A stretch of DNA of 64,000 nucleotides from S015-6 sp964479535 (GTDB taxonomy: Bacteria > Desulfobacterota > DSWW01), in the NCBI GenBank assembly GCA_964479535.1, contig CAYZMM010000002.1:186001-250000 (forward strand), given 5' to 3'. Below are positions 1 through 8,043 of this stretch, in pieces. How positions within the stretch are numbered: the first letter of the stretch is position 1; each line of letters starts with the position of its first letter. The notes under the pieces are model-generated. The model made no database searches, was not told the origin of the DNA, and saw nothing but the letters and a program-made list of their open reading frames with translations. A program made the position numbers and the translations under genes.

Positions 1-2
1 GG

Positions 3-1037
3 GACGGGGACGGCAGGGAGGAGACGATGCTGCCTCTGGGCCGCGAAGCGCGGTTCTACCGGCGGAAGGCGTCGGACGAATGGATGCCGGTGGACTCGGT
101 GACGCTCGTGCCCCTTGCTTACTACAGCAACAACCGGTACTTCGGCAGGGACCTGGGGGGCTATGAATATCTCTCCGTCTTTCTCTATCCGCGGCTCGAG
201 GGGGTCGACCTGAACGGGGACGGCCGGAAGGACCTCCTCGCCCTCCGCAACGGAAAAGGGTTCGGCTATCTGCGTGGGCCGGACGGAAAGCTCGCCCCGA
301 AACCTTTCGTCTGGGACCTGGAACTGCGCAGCGAGAAGGAGCTGGCTGAGCACCGGGCCGTGCTGTCCTACCGGGTGGCCGACGTGAACCGGGACGGCTG
401 TGCCGATGTGATCGTCCACAAGGTGTCCATGAGCTTCAGTGATTGGGACGGAGAGACGGCGATCTTTCTCGGAAGCCCGCAGAAGACGCGTAAGGGCGGG
501 CCGTACCAGACCCTTCCGTCCCGCGGCTTCCTGTCCGGCGTGTCTTTGGACGATTTGGACGGCGACGGGTATGCGGACGTGACGGTCTGGTCCGTCCGGA
601 TGGGGCTCGTTCCCCTCGCGGAAATCCTGCTGAGAAGGCTGATTCACCTCCGGGCGCATACCTATTTCGGGGCATGGCCCGCGGGGTTTCCCGCCAAGGC
701 CACGGGCGAGCGGGACTTCAATCTGCACATCGACGGCGACCGTCCCGACTTCATCCGAGGGCTCATGCCGAACAGGAAGGGGGACTTCAACCGGGACGGG
801 ATCAGGGACCTCGTGGCCGGCAAAGGGGACAGCAGGGCGGCCGTTTTTCTCGGGCTTCCCGGCAGGAGGTTCGATTCCCAGCCCTGGGCCCTCCTGGATG
901 CGCCTGACGTGAACTATGTGGAACCGGATGACGTGGACGGGAACGGCCTGACCGATCTCTACGGGTACCAGGTGGAGACGTACGGGCTTTCACGGCTCCA
1001 TGTGTGGCTTCAACACCCTCCTGCCGAAGAGCCGTGA
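3..1037 (+). CDS. FG-GAP/VCBS repeat protein, 5' end outside window
   Basis: The reading frame is open from the first bases of the window, so the true start lies upstream; an internal ATG sits at 27. The visible 345 residues contain at least five D-x-[ND]-x-D-G loops (DLNGDGRKDL, DVNRDGCADV, DLDGDGYADV, DFNRDGIRDL, DVDGNGLTDL), each followed by a short hydrophobic strand. This is the calcium-binding-loop pattern of FG-GAP/VCBS beta-propeller blades found in secreted or surface proteins. No signal peptide is visible because the N-terminus is missing. The ligand or partner cannot be deduced. It converges with cysE across a 115-bp gap. Confidence 0.75.
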   Translation, partial: DGDGREETMLPLGREARFYRRKASDEWMPVDSVTLVPLAYYSNNRYFGRDLGGYEYLSVFLYPRLEGVDLNGDGRKDLLALRNGKGFGYLRGPDGKLAPKPFVWDLELRSEKELAEHRAVLSYRVADVNRDGCADVIVHKVSMSFSDWDGETAIFLGSPQKTRKGGPYQTLPSRGFLSGVSLDDLDGDGYADVTVWSVRMGLVPLAEILLRRLIHLRAHTYFGAWPAGFPAKATGERDFNLHIDGDRPDFIRGLMPNRKGDFNRDGIRDLVAGKGDSRAAVFLGLPGRRFDSQPWALLDAPDVNYVEPDDVDGNGLTDLYGYQVETYGLSRLHVWLQHPPAEEP

Positions 1038-1152
1038 CCCACTTCGAGGTGTGCGTCCGGTTTCCCCCATGTCGTCCGGAGGTGCTTCCGTACGATCCGG
1101 GCCAAACCTCAGGAATCAACCTCGCCCTCACGGGCGCGAATCTGCCGTGCTT

Positions 1153-1842
1153 TCACCGCTCTCGCGACGAAGCTTCTTGCCCTGTGCGGGCTGGGCCGCC
1201 GCTGGCCTCGGCCGCATCGAGCCTCTCCTGCAGGCTTGCCACCTCTTGCCGCAGGCGCTGGATCGCCTGAACGACCGGGTCGGGCAGGGTCCCATGGTTC
1301 AGGTCGGTCTCCGTGCGCATTCCGTTCTTGACGACCCTGCCCGGGACGCCTACCACAGTGGAACCCGGGGGTACGGAGTCGATCACCACCGAGCCCGCAC
1401 CGATGCGGACGCCGTCCCCGATCGTGACCGGGCCCAGAACCGTCGTGCCGGTACCGAGCACGACGTGGTCGCCGATGGTGGGATGGCGTTTCCGCTTCTC
1501 GAGGCTGGTTCCTCCGAGAACGACCCCCTTGTAGATCAGGACGTCGTTGCCGACCTCCGTGGTCTCCCCGATGACCACCCCCATGCCGTGATCGATAAAG
1601 ACCCGGCGGCCGACGTCGGCGCCCGGGTGGATTTCGATGCCGGTAAAGAAACGGGAGACGTGGGAAAAGGCCCTGGCGCCGAAGGTGTGTCCGCGCTTCC
1701 AGAGCCTGTTGGCGATCCTGTGTGCCCACAGGGCATGAAGGCCCGGGTAGCAGGTGAGTACCTCCGGCAGCGTACGGGCCGCCGGGTCCTTGGAGAAGAC
1801 CGTCTGAACGTCTTCACGCATGTGTTGCAGAATTCTTCTCAT
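1153..1842 (-). CDS. cysE: Serine O-acetyltransferase
   Basis: Transfers acetyl from acetyl-CoA to L-serine, the first step of cysteine synthesis in the cytoplasm. The 229-residue protein has the short EpsC/CysE layout: an N-terminal helical segment (about residues 1-55), then a left-handed beta-helix of hexapeptide repeats (about 60-165) with the family signature FIDHGMGVVIGETTEVG carrying the catalytic His-Asp region, and a coiled-coil tail rich in Leu, Glu and Arg. The start at MRRILQHM is preferred over an upstream ATG 33 bases earlier because the conserved N-terminus begins there. A TTGACA/CGTAAT pair lies upstream. CysK is not adjacent, so the gene appears to be monocistronic. Confidence 0.93.
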   Translation of the reverse strand: MRRILQHMREDVQTVFSKDPAARTLPEVLTCYPGLHALWAHRIANRLWKRGHTFGARAFSHVSRFFTGIEIHPGADVGRRVFIDHGMGVVIGETTEVGNDVLIYKGVVLGGTSLEKRKRHPTIGDHVVLGTGTTVLGPVTIGDGVRIGAGSVVIDSVPPGSTVVGVPGRVVKNGMRTETDLNHGTLPDPVVQAIQRLRQEVASLQERLDAAEASGGPARTGQEASSRER

Positions 1843-1895
1843 GGGGGGCCCGGATCGAGTGCACGCAGGGACCAATCCCTACCCTTCCTATAGGC

Positions 1896-1925
1896 ATTAC
1901 GACAGATTCCGGGCCGGATTGTCAA
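1896..1925 (-). promoter_or_regulatory. Candidate sigma-70 promoter for cysE
   Basis: Read on the minus strand: a perfect -35 TTGACA (1920-1925), an 18-base spacer and a -10 CGTAAT (1896-1901, 4 of 6 matches). It lies about 55 bases upstream of the chosen cysE start and overlaps the last codons of alkB. Assignment rests on consensus match and position only. Confidence 0.45.
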
Positions 1926-2982
1926 GTCCCGACTCTTCTGCGGCGCGCCGGGTTCTTTCCAGGCGCCTGTCCATGGCCCGGCGCCAGAGGGGGGGGAAGA
2001 GAGCCAGCATTACCATCCCGGCGTAGCCGTTCGGAAGCTGAGGGCTCTGCCGGGAATCCCGGAGGATCTGGTAACGGCGGTTGGGCCGGTAATGGTGGTC
2101 CGAGTGACGCTGCAGATTGAACAGAAAGTAGTTGGTCAGGCGGTGGCCCGAGTTCCAGGAATGCCATGGCCGCACCTTCTCGTAGCGTCCGTCAGGCAGC
2201 CTCTTTCGCTCCATTCCGTAGTGCTCCAGGTAGTTGACCGCCTCGAGCAGGGAGACGGCCACAAAGCTCTGGGCCAGGAAGAACAGGACCGCACCGAAAC
2301 CGAAGGACCACCAGAGGGCGGCCACGAGGAGAAGCTCGATCAGCACATGCCGGTGTACGGCGTTTCGGAAGAACCCTGCCTTCCCTCCCTCGCGGGCCAG
2401 GCGGTCCGATTCGAGGCGGTAGGCGCTTTGAAAGCCCCCCACCACGGTGCGGGGCCAGAAGGCGTAAAAGGGCTCTCCCTTGCGGGCGGTGGCCGGGTCT
2501 TCCGGTGTAGCCACCGTTCGATGGTGGCCTCTGACATGCTCGATCGCCCAGTGAAGGTAGCAGGTGGTGGCCAGCATGATTCTGCCGAGAAAGGGCTCCA
2601 ATCTGTTGTTGACCCGGTGGATCAGTTCGTGTGACACGTTGATACCCAGGGCACCGCTGGTGATGCCCACGGAAAGGACGAAGCCGGTCGCTTCCACGGG
2701 GCTGAGTGCGCGGTGGGTGACGACCCAGGCGCCCCAGACGACCAGTATTACCTGGACGGGCATGCAGGCCCAGGTGATGAGCCGGAATGCCCTCTCCTCC
2801 GAGAGGCTCGCCTCCTCGTCCCGGCTCGGGTTCCTCGTGTTCAGCCCGATGAAGAAGTCCAGGATCGGCAGGAGGACGAAGACGAGAGCCGGGGCGAGGA
2901 AGTTGTAGGCGCCACCCATGAAATGGCCGAGTACGACCGACAGGGGAAGAAGAAAGATGATGCAGAAGGGAAGGGGATTCAT
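1897..2982 (-). CDS. alkB: AlkB-family alkane 1-monooxygenase (integral-membrane di-iron hydroxylase)
   Basis: A 361-residue membrane protein with about six hydrophobic spans and all the histidine clusters of the alkane hydroxylase/fatty-acid desaturase superfamily: HELIHR, EHVRGHHRTVATPEDPATAR (the AlkB-specific version of the second box), NYLEHYG, and LQRHSDHH preceded by the HSWNSGHRLTNYFL segment. These residues bind two irons that oxidise a terminal methyl with O2 and electrons from rubredoxin. The start has a good AGGAG site nearby. No rubredoxin gene is present; the upstream neighbour is a small single-CxxC protein. An oxygen-dependent enzyme is unexpected among the anaerobe-type genes elsewhere in the window. 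The family call is firm; the substrate (alkane or other hydrocarbon) is inferred. Confidence 0.92.
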   Translation of the reverse strand: MNPLPFCIIFLLPLSVVLGHFMGGAYNFLAPALVFVLLPILDFFIGLNTRNPSRDEEASLSEERAFRLITWACMPVQVILVVWGAWVVTHRALSPVEATGFVLSVGITSGALGINVSHELIHRVNNRLEPFLGRIMLATTCYLHWAIEHVRGHHRTVATPEDPATARKGEPFYAFWPRTVVGGFQSAYRLESDRLAREGGKAGFFRNAVHRHVLIELLLVAALWWSFGFGAVLFFLAQSFVAVSLLEAVNYLEHYGMERKRLPDGRYEKVRPWHSWNSGHRLTNYFLFNLQRHSDHHYRPNRRYQILRDSRQSPQLPNGYAGMVMLALFPPLWRRAMDRRLERTRRAAEESGLDNPARNLS

Positions 2983-3101
2983 CGTTGCTCTCCTGGCATG
3001 CTGGATGTTTCTTTCCGCTTCTTCCAGGCCCCGTCAGGCGCTGTCCCGGTCGTTCTCCACAGCGCCCGCTCCCGTGCGTCCTCCTCCGAAGGCTTCCCGT
3101 T

Positions 3102-3275
3102 TCAGAGCTTCACGGGATTGCACAGGTTCTTCAGGTCCTTGGCGGCCCGCGCGCAGTTCTTGCAGATGTACTTCGGGTCCTTGGCGATCGTCTTCAGCTC
3201 ACTGATCGGCGTGCGAACGTTCACGAGGTAACACATGTGCTTGTCGTGTCCGGCGTGGGGCATCTTCTTCGCCAT
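3102..3275 (-). CDS. Small conserved CxxC protein (57 aa)
   Basis: A 57-codon frame starts at ATG 3275 after a strong ribosome site (GGAGGAGAG, about 6 bases upstream). The protein begins MAKKMPHAGHDKHMCYLVN and contains YICKNCARAAKDLKNLC near its C-terminus, giving four cysteines (15, 34, 37, 51) and a His-rich N-terminus, so metal binding is plausible. It is too short and has only one CxxC, so it is not a canonical rubredoxin. I recall similar short proteins in deltaproteobacterial genomes, but the function is unknown. It lies 119 bases upstream of alkB on the same strand and may be co-transcribed with it. Confidence 0.7.
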   Translation of the reverse strand: MAKKMPHAGHDKHMCYLVNVRTPISELKTIAKDPKYICKNCARAAKDLKNLCNPVKL

Positions 3276-3758
3276 CTCTTCTCTCCTCCGTCAATGGTTT
3301 GTTGTTCTTCAACTCTCTCACTGGTTTCAGATGGTTAGGAGGTGGGAAAGGTTTCCGACCGGGAACGAGGGGGCAAGGGGGGAAGATTTTTCCGTGCCCT
3401 CCCCCGGTTTCAATAAGGTAACGCGTTGTCCCGCCCGGATACGGTATGGAATCTCCCAGGCCCGGAACCGCACCTTTCCGCCCTTATGGAAGACCAGGAA
3501 TCATCGGTCGACGTTGCACGAAAGAGTCTTGATTTCGGTTTGTTAGCCCCGGCTTCTTCCCCCAAGTGCCTGAGGAGAGGGCACTCGCGGCCGGAGGTAA
3601 AGTTCCCGCCGAAAGGAGCCGATGGATGACTTCGAGAAGGGTCCCGGGCAGTGGCATTGAAATTGCTTTTCCTGCCAGGCAGCAGAAGAGGATCTTCTGG
3701 ATCATGATCGAATCGGAAGCCCGTCGAACCGGGCAAAAAGGCGGAAAGGAGTGACCAG
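3276..3758. other. Intergenic region between divergent transcription units
   Basis: This 483-base stretch separates the minus-strand CxxC/alkB pair from the plus-strand ExbB-like operon. The short frames in it have no credible ribosome site or family pattern. The only regulatory signal I can support is the sigma-54-like element at 3652-3667. Confidence 0.6.
3652..3667 (+). promoter_or_regulatory. Candidate sigma-54 (RpoN) promoter of the ExbB-like operon
   Basis: The sequence TGGCATTGAAATTGCT has the GG-N10-GC spacing of -24/-12 RpoN promoters and matches TGGCA...TTGC well. It lies about 92 bases before the first gene of the operon and is oriented toward it. No enhancer-binding-protein gene is adjacent and I did not identify upstream activator sites. 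Confidence 0.5.
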
Positions 3759-4490
3759 ATGAAGAAGTCCTTAGTCGCGGTGTTTATCGGGGTCATGCTT
3801 TGGTTTGCGGTCAGCAACGCTACGGGCGTGGGCAAGGTGACGATCTACAACGTATCCGATTTCATCGCGCCCTTCTACGTCCAGCTCGGTGATATCATCC
3901 TGTACCTTCTCATCGGGACGTTGATCTACACCACGGGGATCTTCATTTACCACCTTCACTCCTGTGCCCAGTCACGGAAGTCATTGAACGGTAAGTCCGA
4001 CAGGGTGCGAAACGTGGTGGGAAGGCTGTTTCGACCCGACCCCGAAAGGCCGGAGTCCACCCAACACGCGCGGGCCGACATGCTGTGGGAGACGGTGCAG
4101 ACGGAAAAGGGCTCCCCCTATGAAGAGGTGTTCCACGGCCTCAGCGAGGAAGACCTGAAGAGCAAGCAGGATTTCGTTCATGCTCTCGAGGTCCGCGTTG
4201 GAGACATCACGTCCCAGAAGAAGCAGATCCTCTCTTTTTACAATTACATCAGCATCACGGCCCCGACCCTCGGCTTCCTCGGCACGGCTGTGGGTATGGT
4301 GGCGATCTTCGACGACGTGGGCGTAGCGGGCGCCGAGCAGCTTGCCGCCGACCTGAAGATTGCCCTGATCACAACGGTCGTCGGCCTCGGAATCCGCTTC
4401 GTGGCCTTGTTCTGCAAGACCTTTCTCGAATCCATGCAGGATGACCTGTCGATGGTCATGGTGAACGAACTAAAGGAGATGCTGGCATGA
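3759..4490 (+). CDS. MotA/TolQ/ExbB-like proton channel protein
   Basis: A 243-residue inner-membrane protein. It has an N-terminal hydrophobic segment (about 5-22), a second span (about 42-65), a cytoplasmic charged domain, then the diagnostic paired spans: APTLGFLGTAVGMVAIF (about 168-184) and LKIALITTVVGLGIRFVALF (about 200-220), which correspond to ExbB/TolQ helices 2 and 3 with the conserved Thr/Gly pore positions. The family forms a pentameric ion channel driven by the proton motive force. The start has an AAGGAG site. The next gene overlaps by 4 bases (ATGA) and encodes the expected ExbD/TolR partner. The N-terminal extra segment makes it longer than typical ExbB. Confidence 0.85.
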   Translation: MKKSLVAVFIGVMLWFAVSNATGVGKVTIYNVSDFIAPFYVQLGDIILYLLIGTLIYTTGIFIYHLHSCAQSRKSLNGKSDRVRNVVGRLFRPDPERPESTQHARADMLWETVQTEKGSPYEEVFHGLSEEDLKSKQDFVHALEVRVGDITSQKKQILSFYNYISITAPTLGFLGTAVGMVAIFDDVGVAGAEQLAADLKIALITTVVGLGIRFVALFCKTFLESMQDDLSMVMVNELKEMLA

Positions 4491-4924
4491 TGAAGCGACT
4501 GGGCGTGCGCCGGGCCGGGCATTCGGACGAACAGCTCGAAGGGGCCATCGACATCGTGTTCCTTCTGCTCATCTTCTTCGTCCTCACGAGTTCCTTTCAA
4601 GTGCTCGTGGGCGCGAAGATCAAGCCGCCGAAGAAGCTGGATGAGGAACTCGTCATCGACAACCACAAGGACATCGTCCTGAAGATCGACTCGCTCTCGC
4701 AGGTCGTCCTCATTTACCAGAAGCACGAATACCCGCTCGTCCGTGATGCCCTCTTCACCGATGGGAAGGAGAAGATCGGTGCATTTCTGTCCGCGAGCAA
4801 GGACGCCAAGGTGGTGGTCTTCGCCGATTACGACTCTCCCTTCGGTGTGGTCAACACGATCGAGCTGATCTGCACGCACCTCGGTGTGTCGCCGTATATC
4901 TGCTACGAGAGAGGCAAGACATAA
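4487..4924 (+). CDS. ExbD/TolR-like biopolymer transport protein
   Basis: A 145-residue protein with a short cytoplasmic N-terminus, one membrane span (about 20-40, AIDIVFLLLIFFVLTSSF) and a periplasmic domain. The aspartate at residue 22 inside the span occupies the position of the proton-carrying Asp of ExbD/TolR/MotB, and the surrounding DIVFLLLIFFV matches the family signature. The periplasmic part (about 65-140) fits the small ExbD C-terminal domain. The start overlaps the stop of the ExbB-like gene, so translation is probably coupled. Together the two should form a proton-driven motor unit energising an envelope process. Confidence 0.85.
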   Translation: MMKRLGVRRAGHSDEQLEGAIDIVFLLLIFFVLTSSFQVLVGAKIKPPKKLDEELVIDNHKDIVLKIDSLSQVVLIYQKHEYPLVRDALFTDGKEKIGAFLSASKDAKVVVFADYDSPFGVVNTIELICTHLGVSPYICYERGKT

Positions 4925-5016
4925 TCCCTTCTGCACCCCGGGAGCATTCCTCTATGCTACGAGCCAACCCTCAGAGAAGGCACCTCGGGATCGGGTGGAC
5001 CAAGGAGGACGAAGAC

Positions 5017-6624
5017 GTGATGGCCTGCCAGGTCATCTCCGCCTTCTCATGGATCATCCTCGTCCTCATGATCAATTTCTTCCTCCTCCACAGGTCGAAC
5101 TCCATCCCGGATGCGGAAGCGAACTGGGTGGAACCGCAGCCCGCCCTCCGGCCTCCCGAGCTCCCTCAGCCGCTGCCGCAGCTCGCCAGGCTTCCGGAAC
5201 AAGTTCCCTGGCAGATATCGAGGGAGCTCCTCGAAGATGATTACAAGCCGAATTACTACTTCCTGTACAAGGACCAGATCCGTTACGTGGACAGGGTCCC
5301 GAAGAAGAAGACCGTCGTGGCGAGTCGCAAGACCATCGTGCCCGTTCCGCCGGAACCGGAAGAGATCGTAAAGGAGGAACTGGAGAAGCCGAAGCCGCTG
5401 CTCCTCGAATGGGTGGACATGGTCATGGTCGACAAGGTGGAGGAGGAGAAGGTGGAACGGGAGGAGGAGCCCCCACCGGCCGCTCAGACCATTCAGGTCG
5501 CCATGGTGAAGAACCTGGACATGGACATGCGGATCGTGGAGGACACGCCCAGCCCCGTCGTTCCTCCTCAGCCGAAGAAGGTCCACAGGCAGGTCGTGCC
5601 GAAGATGCGGGCCTCCGCCCTCGACATGGACATGGAGATCGTCGAAGACGTGCCGGAGCCTGTGGTTCCTCAACAGCCGAAGAAGACCCGGAAGCAGGTC
5701 CTTCCGAAGATGCGCGCGTCCGCCCTGGACGTGGACATGGAGATCATGGATCAGCCTGTGCCCGAGGAGGCCCCCCGGGTCGTGGCGCCGGTTCCTTCGT
5801 CGAAGCAACCGGTCGTCCGCACCAACGCCGGAGCGGACTATGTCTCTCTTGCCATGGAGATCGCACCGGACGCACCCTCCTTCCCCACAACGGCTGTGCC
5901 TTCGAGCCAGCCGGCGCGGAAGGGCACGCCCCGCAGGAAGCTCATTGCGAAGGGACCGACCGGCCCGGCCACGGACGTCCCCATGTCGCTCGACATTGGA
6001 GAAAAGCGCGAAAGGGTATCAAGATCCGGCGGACAAGGGACGATGAATAGGAAAACCAAGGGGGCGCGATTCGCGGCCGTGACGGGAACTGGAGTGGGAG
6101 GGATCGATTTGCCTGTGGGCATCATCGAGGGAGAAGGAGATGGCAGGGGGCTCGGCAAGGGAGCTGGGAAGGCCCCGACCCCGTCCGCCCACAGCGCGCC
6201 GGTCCGGGTGACGCTGCAGACGTCGAAGGGCTCGATCCGGTTGGGGACGCCTCTCGCCTTCGCCCTCGCCGACGTCGGCGCCGAGACACACACCGGGAAT
6301 GCCTACGTGCGAAATTCCACCAAATTGAAGAGACTGCTCGAGCAGCATGCGCTGCCTGAAGATCCGGTCACGGTTTCCATGGAAGAAGCCATCGGTGATC
6401 GGGGCGGTTCGAACCGCCTGATTGCCGTCAGTTACTCCCGTGCACAGGTCGTTCTCCAGTACGCAAACGGAAAGCAGCACGTGATCGGCCTCGTGCAGGG
6501 GGAGCCTTATCCGCGGTTCGATATGCGGCTGTCCGCCGACGGAGCCGGTTCGGTTCCCGTGGGGACCAAGCTGGAGGAGATCACCTCCTGTCTCGCCACG
6601 CTGCAACAGGCCCTCAAGGAGTGA
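5017..6624 (+). CDS. Single-span periplasmic protein with repeats, TonB-like position in ExbBD operon
   Basis: A 535-residue protein from GTG 5017, chosen because AAGGAGG lies 8 bases upstream; an in-frame ATG at 4954 and one at 5020 are alternatives. One membrane span follows immediately (about residues 5-26), then a long Pro/Glu/Lys-rich periplasmic region like the stalk of TonB/TolA. A 35-residue unit with LDMDMEIVED and PKMRASA cores occurs twice fully and once partly. A glycine-rich linker leads to a folded C-terminal part of about 150 residues. I see no typical TonB C-terminal YP signature, so a receptor partner cannot be named. Location and architecture suggest the mechanical transducer of the ExbBD-like motor; the sequence seems novel. 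Confidence 0.75.
   Translation: MMACQVISAFSWIILVLMINFFLLHRSNSIPDAEANWVEPQPALRPPELPQPLPQLARLPEQVPWQISRELLEDDYKPNYYFLYKDQIRYVDRVPKKKTVVASRKTIVPVPPEPEEIVKEELEKPKPLLLEWVDMVMVDKVEEEKVEREEEPPPAAQTIQVAMVKNLDMDMRIVEDTPSPVVPPQPKKVHRQVVPKMRASALDMDMEIVEDVPEPVVPQQPKKTRKQVLPKMRASALDVDMEIMDQPVPEEAPRVVAPVPSSKQPVVRTNAGADYVSLAMEIAPDAPSFPTTAVPSSQPARKGTPRRKLIAKGPTGPATDVPMSLDIGEKRERVSRSGGQGTMNRKTKGARFAAVTGTGVGGIDLPVGIIEGEGDGRGLGKGAGKAPTPSAHSAPVRVTLQTSKGSIRLGTPLAFALADVGAETHTGNAYVRNSTKLKRLLEQHALPEDPVTVSMEEAIGDRGGSNRLIAVSYSRAQVVLQYANGKQHVIGLVQGEPYPRFDMRLSADGAGSVPVGTKLEEITSCLATLQQALKE
5515..5760 (+). repeat. 105-bp in-frame tandem repeat
   Basis: Two full 105-base units (5515-5619, 5620-5724) and a partial third (from 5725) encode 35-residue repeats starting LDMDM[RE]IVED or LDVDMEIMD and ending in PKMR followed by ASA. 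The copies have diverged at the nucleotide level, so the repeat is not recent. It lies in the periplasmic stalk of the TonB-like protein. Confidence 0.85.
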
Positions 6625-6626
6625 GA

Positions 6627-7952
6627 ATGATGAAAAAGGTCAAAGCCCTCGCCATCGCCGTCGTCTTCCTGCTCGTGCCCGCAGCCGGTCCGGCTTCGGA
6701 CTCGCCCGGTTCGCTTCAGGACCAGCACCTGGAGCTTCTGAGAAAGGCGAAGGAACTCTACGATCAGGGTGACAACAGCGGGTCCATCACGGTCTGCGAC
6801 GAGTACATCAAGAAGCTGGGGGCGGATTTTCACCCCCAGGTCTGGTTCCTTCGGGGAAACGGGTATCACAAGATCTTCAAGGACACCAAGAAGGAAGTGC
6901 ACATCGGCAAGGCCATCGAGAGTTATGAGAAGGCTCTGGATCTGTACAAGGACGTGAAGACCTTTACGGGGCTCGATTCGGTCCGCTACCAGATCGACGG
7001 TTTGTTCAATCTCGGGCTTCTCTATGAGGAACAGTACAAGCTGCTTTATGCCGCGTGGGATCCGGAAATTCGGAAAGAAAGGGAATGGAAGATCATCTCC
7101 TGCATCTCCCGGGCCATGTCCCTCGCGGAAATGCACGGAGAGTGGAAGGAGCCGATCGACGAACAGCGCGAGCGGTATCTCGATCGGGCTCTGCAGACGT
7201 ACCTGGACATGATCCTTCGAAGCGACATGCCGGACATCTACATGCCGCTGGCGACCAGCGTCTGCGCTCGAGGGCACGCTTCCAAGCAGAAGGAGAAATA
7301 TGCGAAATACGAAGAGGCCCTCTCCTTTGACCCGAACATCAAGACCTGTGTCCACTGGATTCGAGGAAAAGAGCTTGCCGAGAACGTGATGGCCTATGAT
7401 GAGTCCCTCGATCAACTGCGAAAGGGGCTTGCCCTGGCCGAGAGCGTGCGGGCCCAGGCGAACATTTGCCGGCAGATGGCGGACATCTACCTGAAGAAAG
7501 ACTCCTTTGAGGACAAGGAGTCGGCCATGGAGTATGCCAGCCGGGCCTGGGAACACTGGAAGGCGAACCGCCAGGAATGGGGCGACCGTCAGGACATCTT
7601 CGACACCTACGGGGCCAGTCTGAAAGCCGTGGCTGTGGGGATCGCCATGAAGGCGGAGCCCGAATACGACCGGATCATTCAGGTCTGCCACAAGGCGCTT
7701 CGTATCCCCGACTATGAGGACAAGTACTACATGAACTACCTGCTTTCCTACGCCTCCTATCAGAAGGGGGACGAGGATCTCTTCTACCGTCACGGGAAGA
7801 TGGCGGTCCAGGTGATTCTGGACAAGTACGCGAACGAGTTCGACAAGAGCCAGTCCGAGGAAGAGAAAGAGGTCCTCATGTTTTGGGTGAACTCCCTGCG
7901 AGGCTCAGGCAGGGTTCTCGAGGCGATGCGGTACCAGAAGATGGGGGACTAG
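6627..7952 (+). CDS. Secreted TPR-like protein of the ExbBD-like operon
   Basis: A 441-residue protein with a Sec signal peptide (MMKKVKALAIAVVFLLVPAAGPA), so it is periplasmic. The rest is all alpha-helical with TPR-like pairs, for example the AKELYDQGDNSGSITVCDEYI segment (about 45-65) and KAIESYEKALDLYKD (about 97-111). The likely start is one of two ATGs at 6627/6630 behind AAGGAG; a GTG at 6621 also overlaps the previous stop. It follows the TonB-like gene with essentially no gap. The family is known for protein-protein scaffolding. No specific homolog is recognised. Confidence 0.75.
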   Translation: MMKKVKALAIAVVFLLVPAAGPASDSPGSLQDQHLELLRKAKELYDQGDNSGSITVCDEYIKKLGADFHPQVWFLRGNGYHKIFKDTKKEVHIGKAIESYEKALDLYKDVKTFTGLDSVRYQIDGLFNLGLLYEEQYKLLYAAWDPEIRKEREWKIISCISRAMSLAEMHGEWKEPIDEQRERYLDRALQTYLDMILRSDMPDIYMPLATSVCARGHASKQKEKYAKYEEALSFDPNIKTCVHWIRGKELAENVMAYDESLDQLRKGLALAESVRAQANICRQMADIYLKKDSFEDKESAMEYASRAWEHWKANRQEWGDRQDIFDTYGASLKAVAVGIAMKAEPEYDRIIQVCHKALRIPDYEDKYYMNYLLSYASYQKGDEDLFYRHGKMAVQVILDKYANEFDKSQSEEEKEVLMFWVNSLRGSGRVLEAMRYQKMGD

Positions 7953-8043
7953 GGTGCGCGGCCGGAACCGGCCGGCGCTCCGGGCGGTCATCCGCCGGTG
8001 AGACCGAGACAAAAGACCCACCCATGATCAGGAGAGTGGAACC

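Noticed and set aside
866..890. GGTTCGATTCC segment like a tRNA T-loop
   Set aside because: It is inside the FG-GAP coding frame and no acceptor or anticodon arms fold around it. No tRNA was found in the window.
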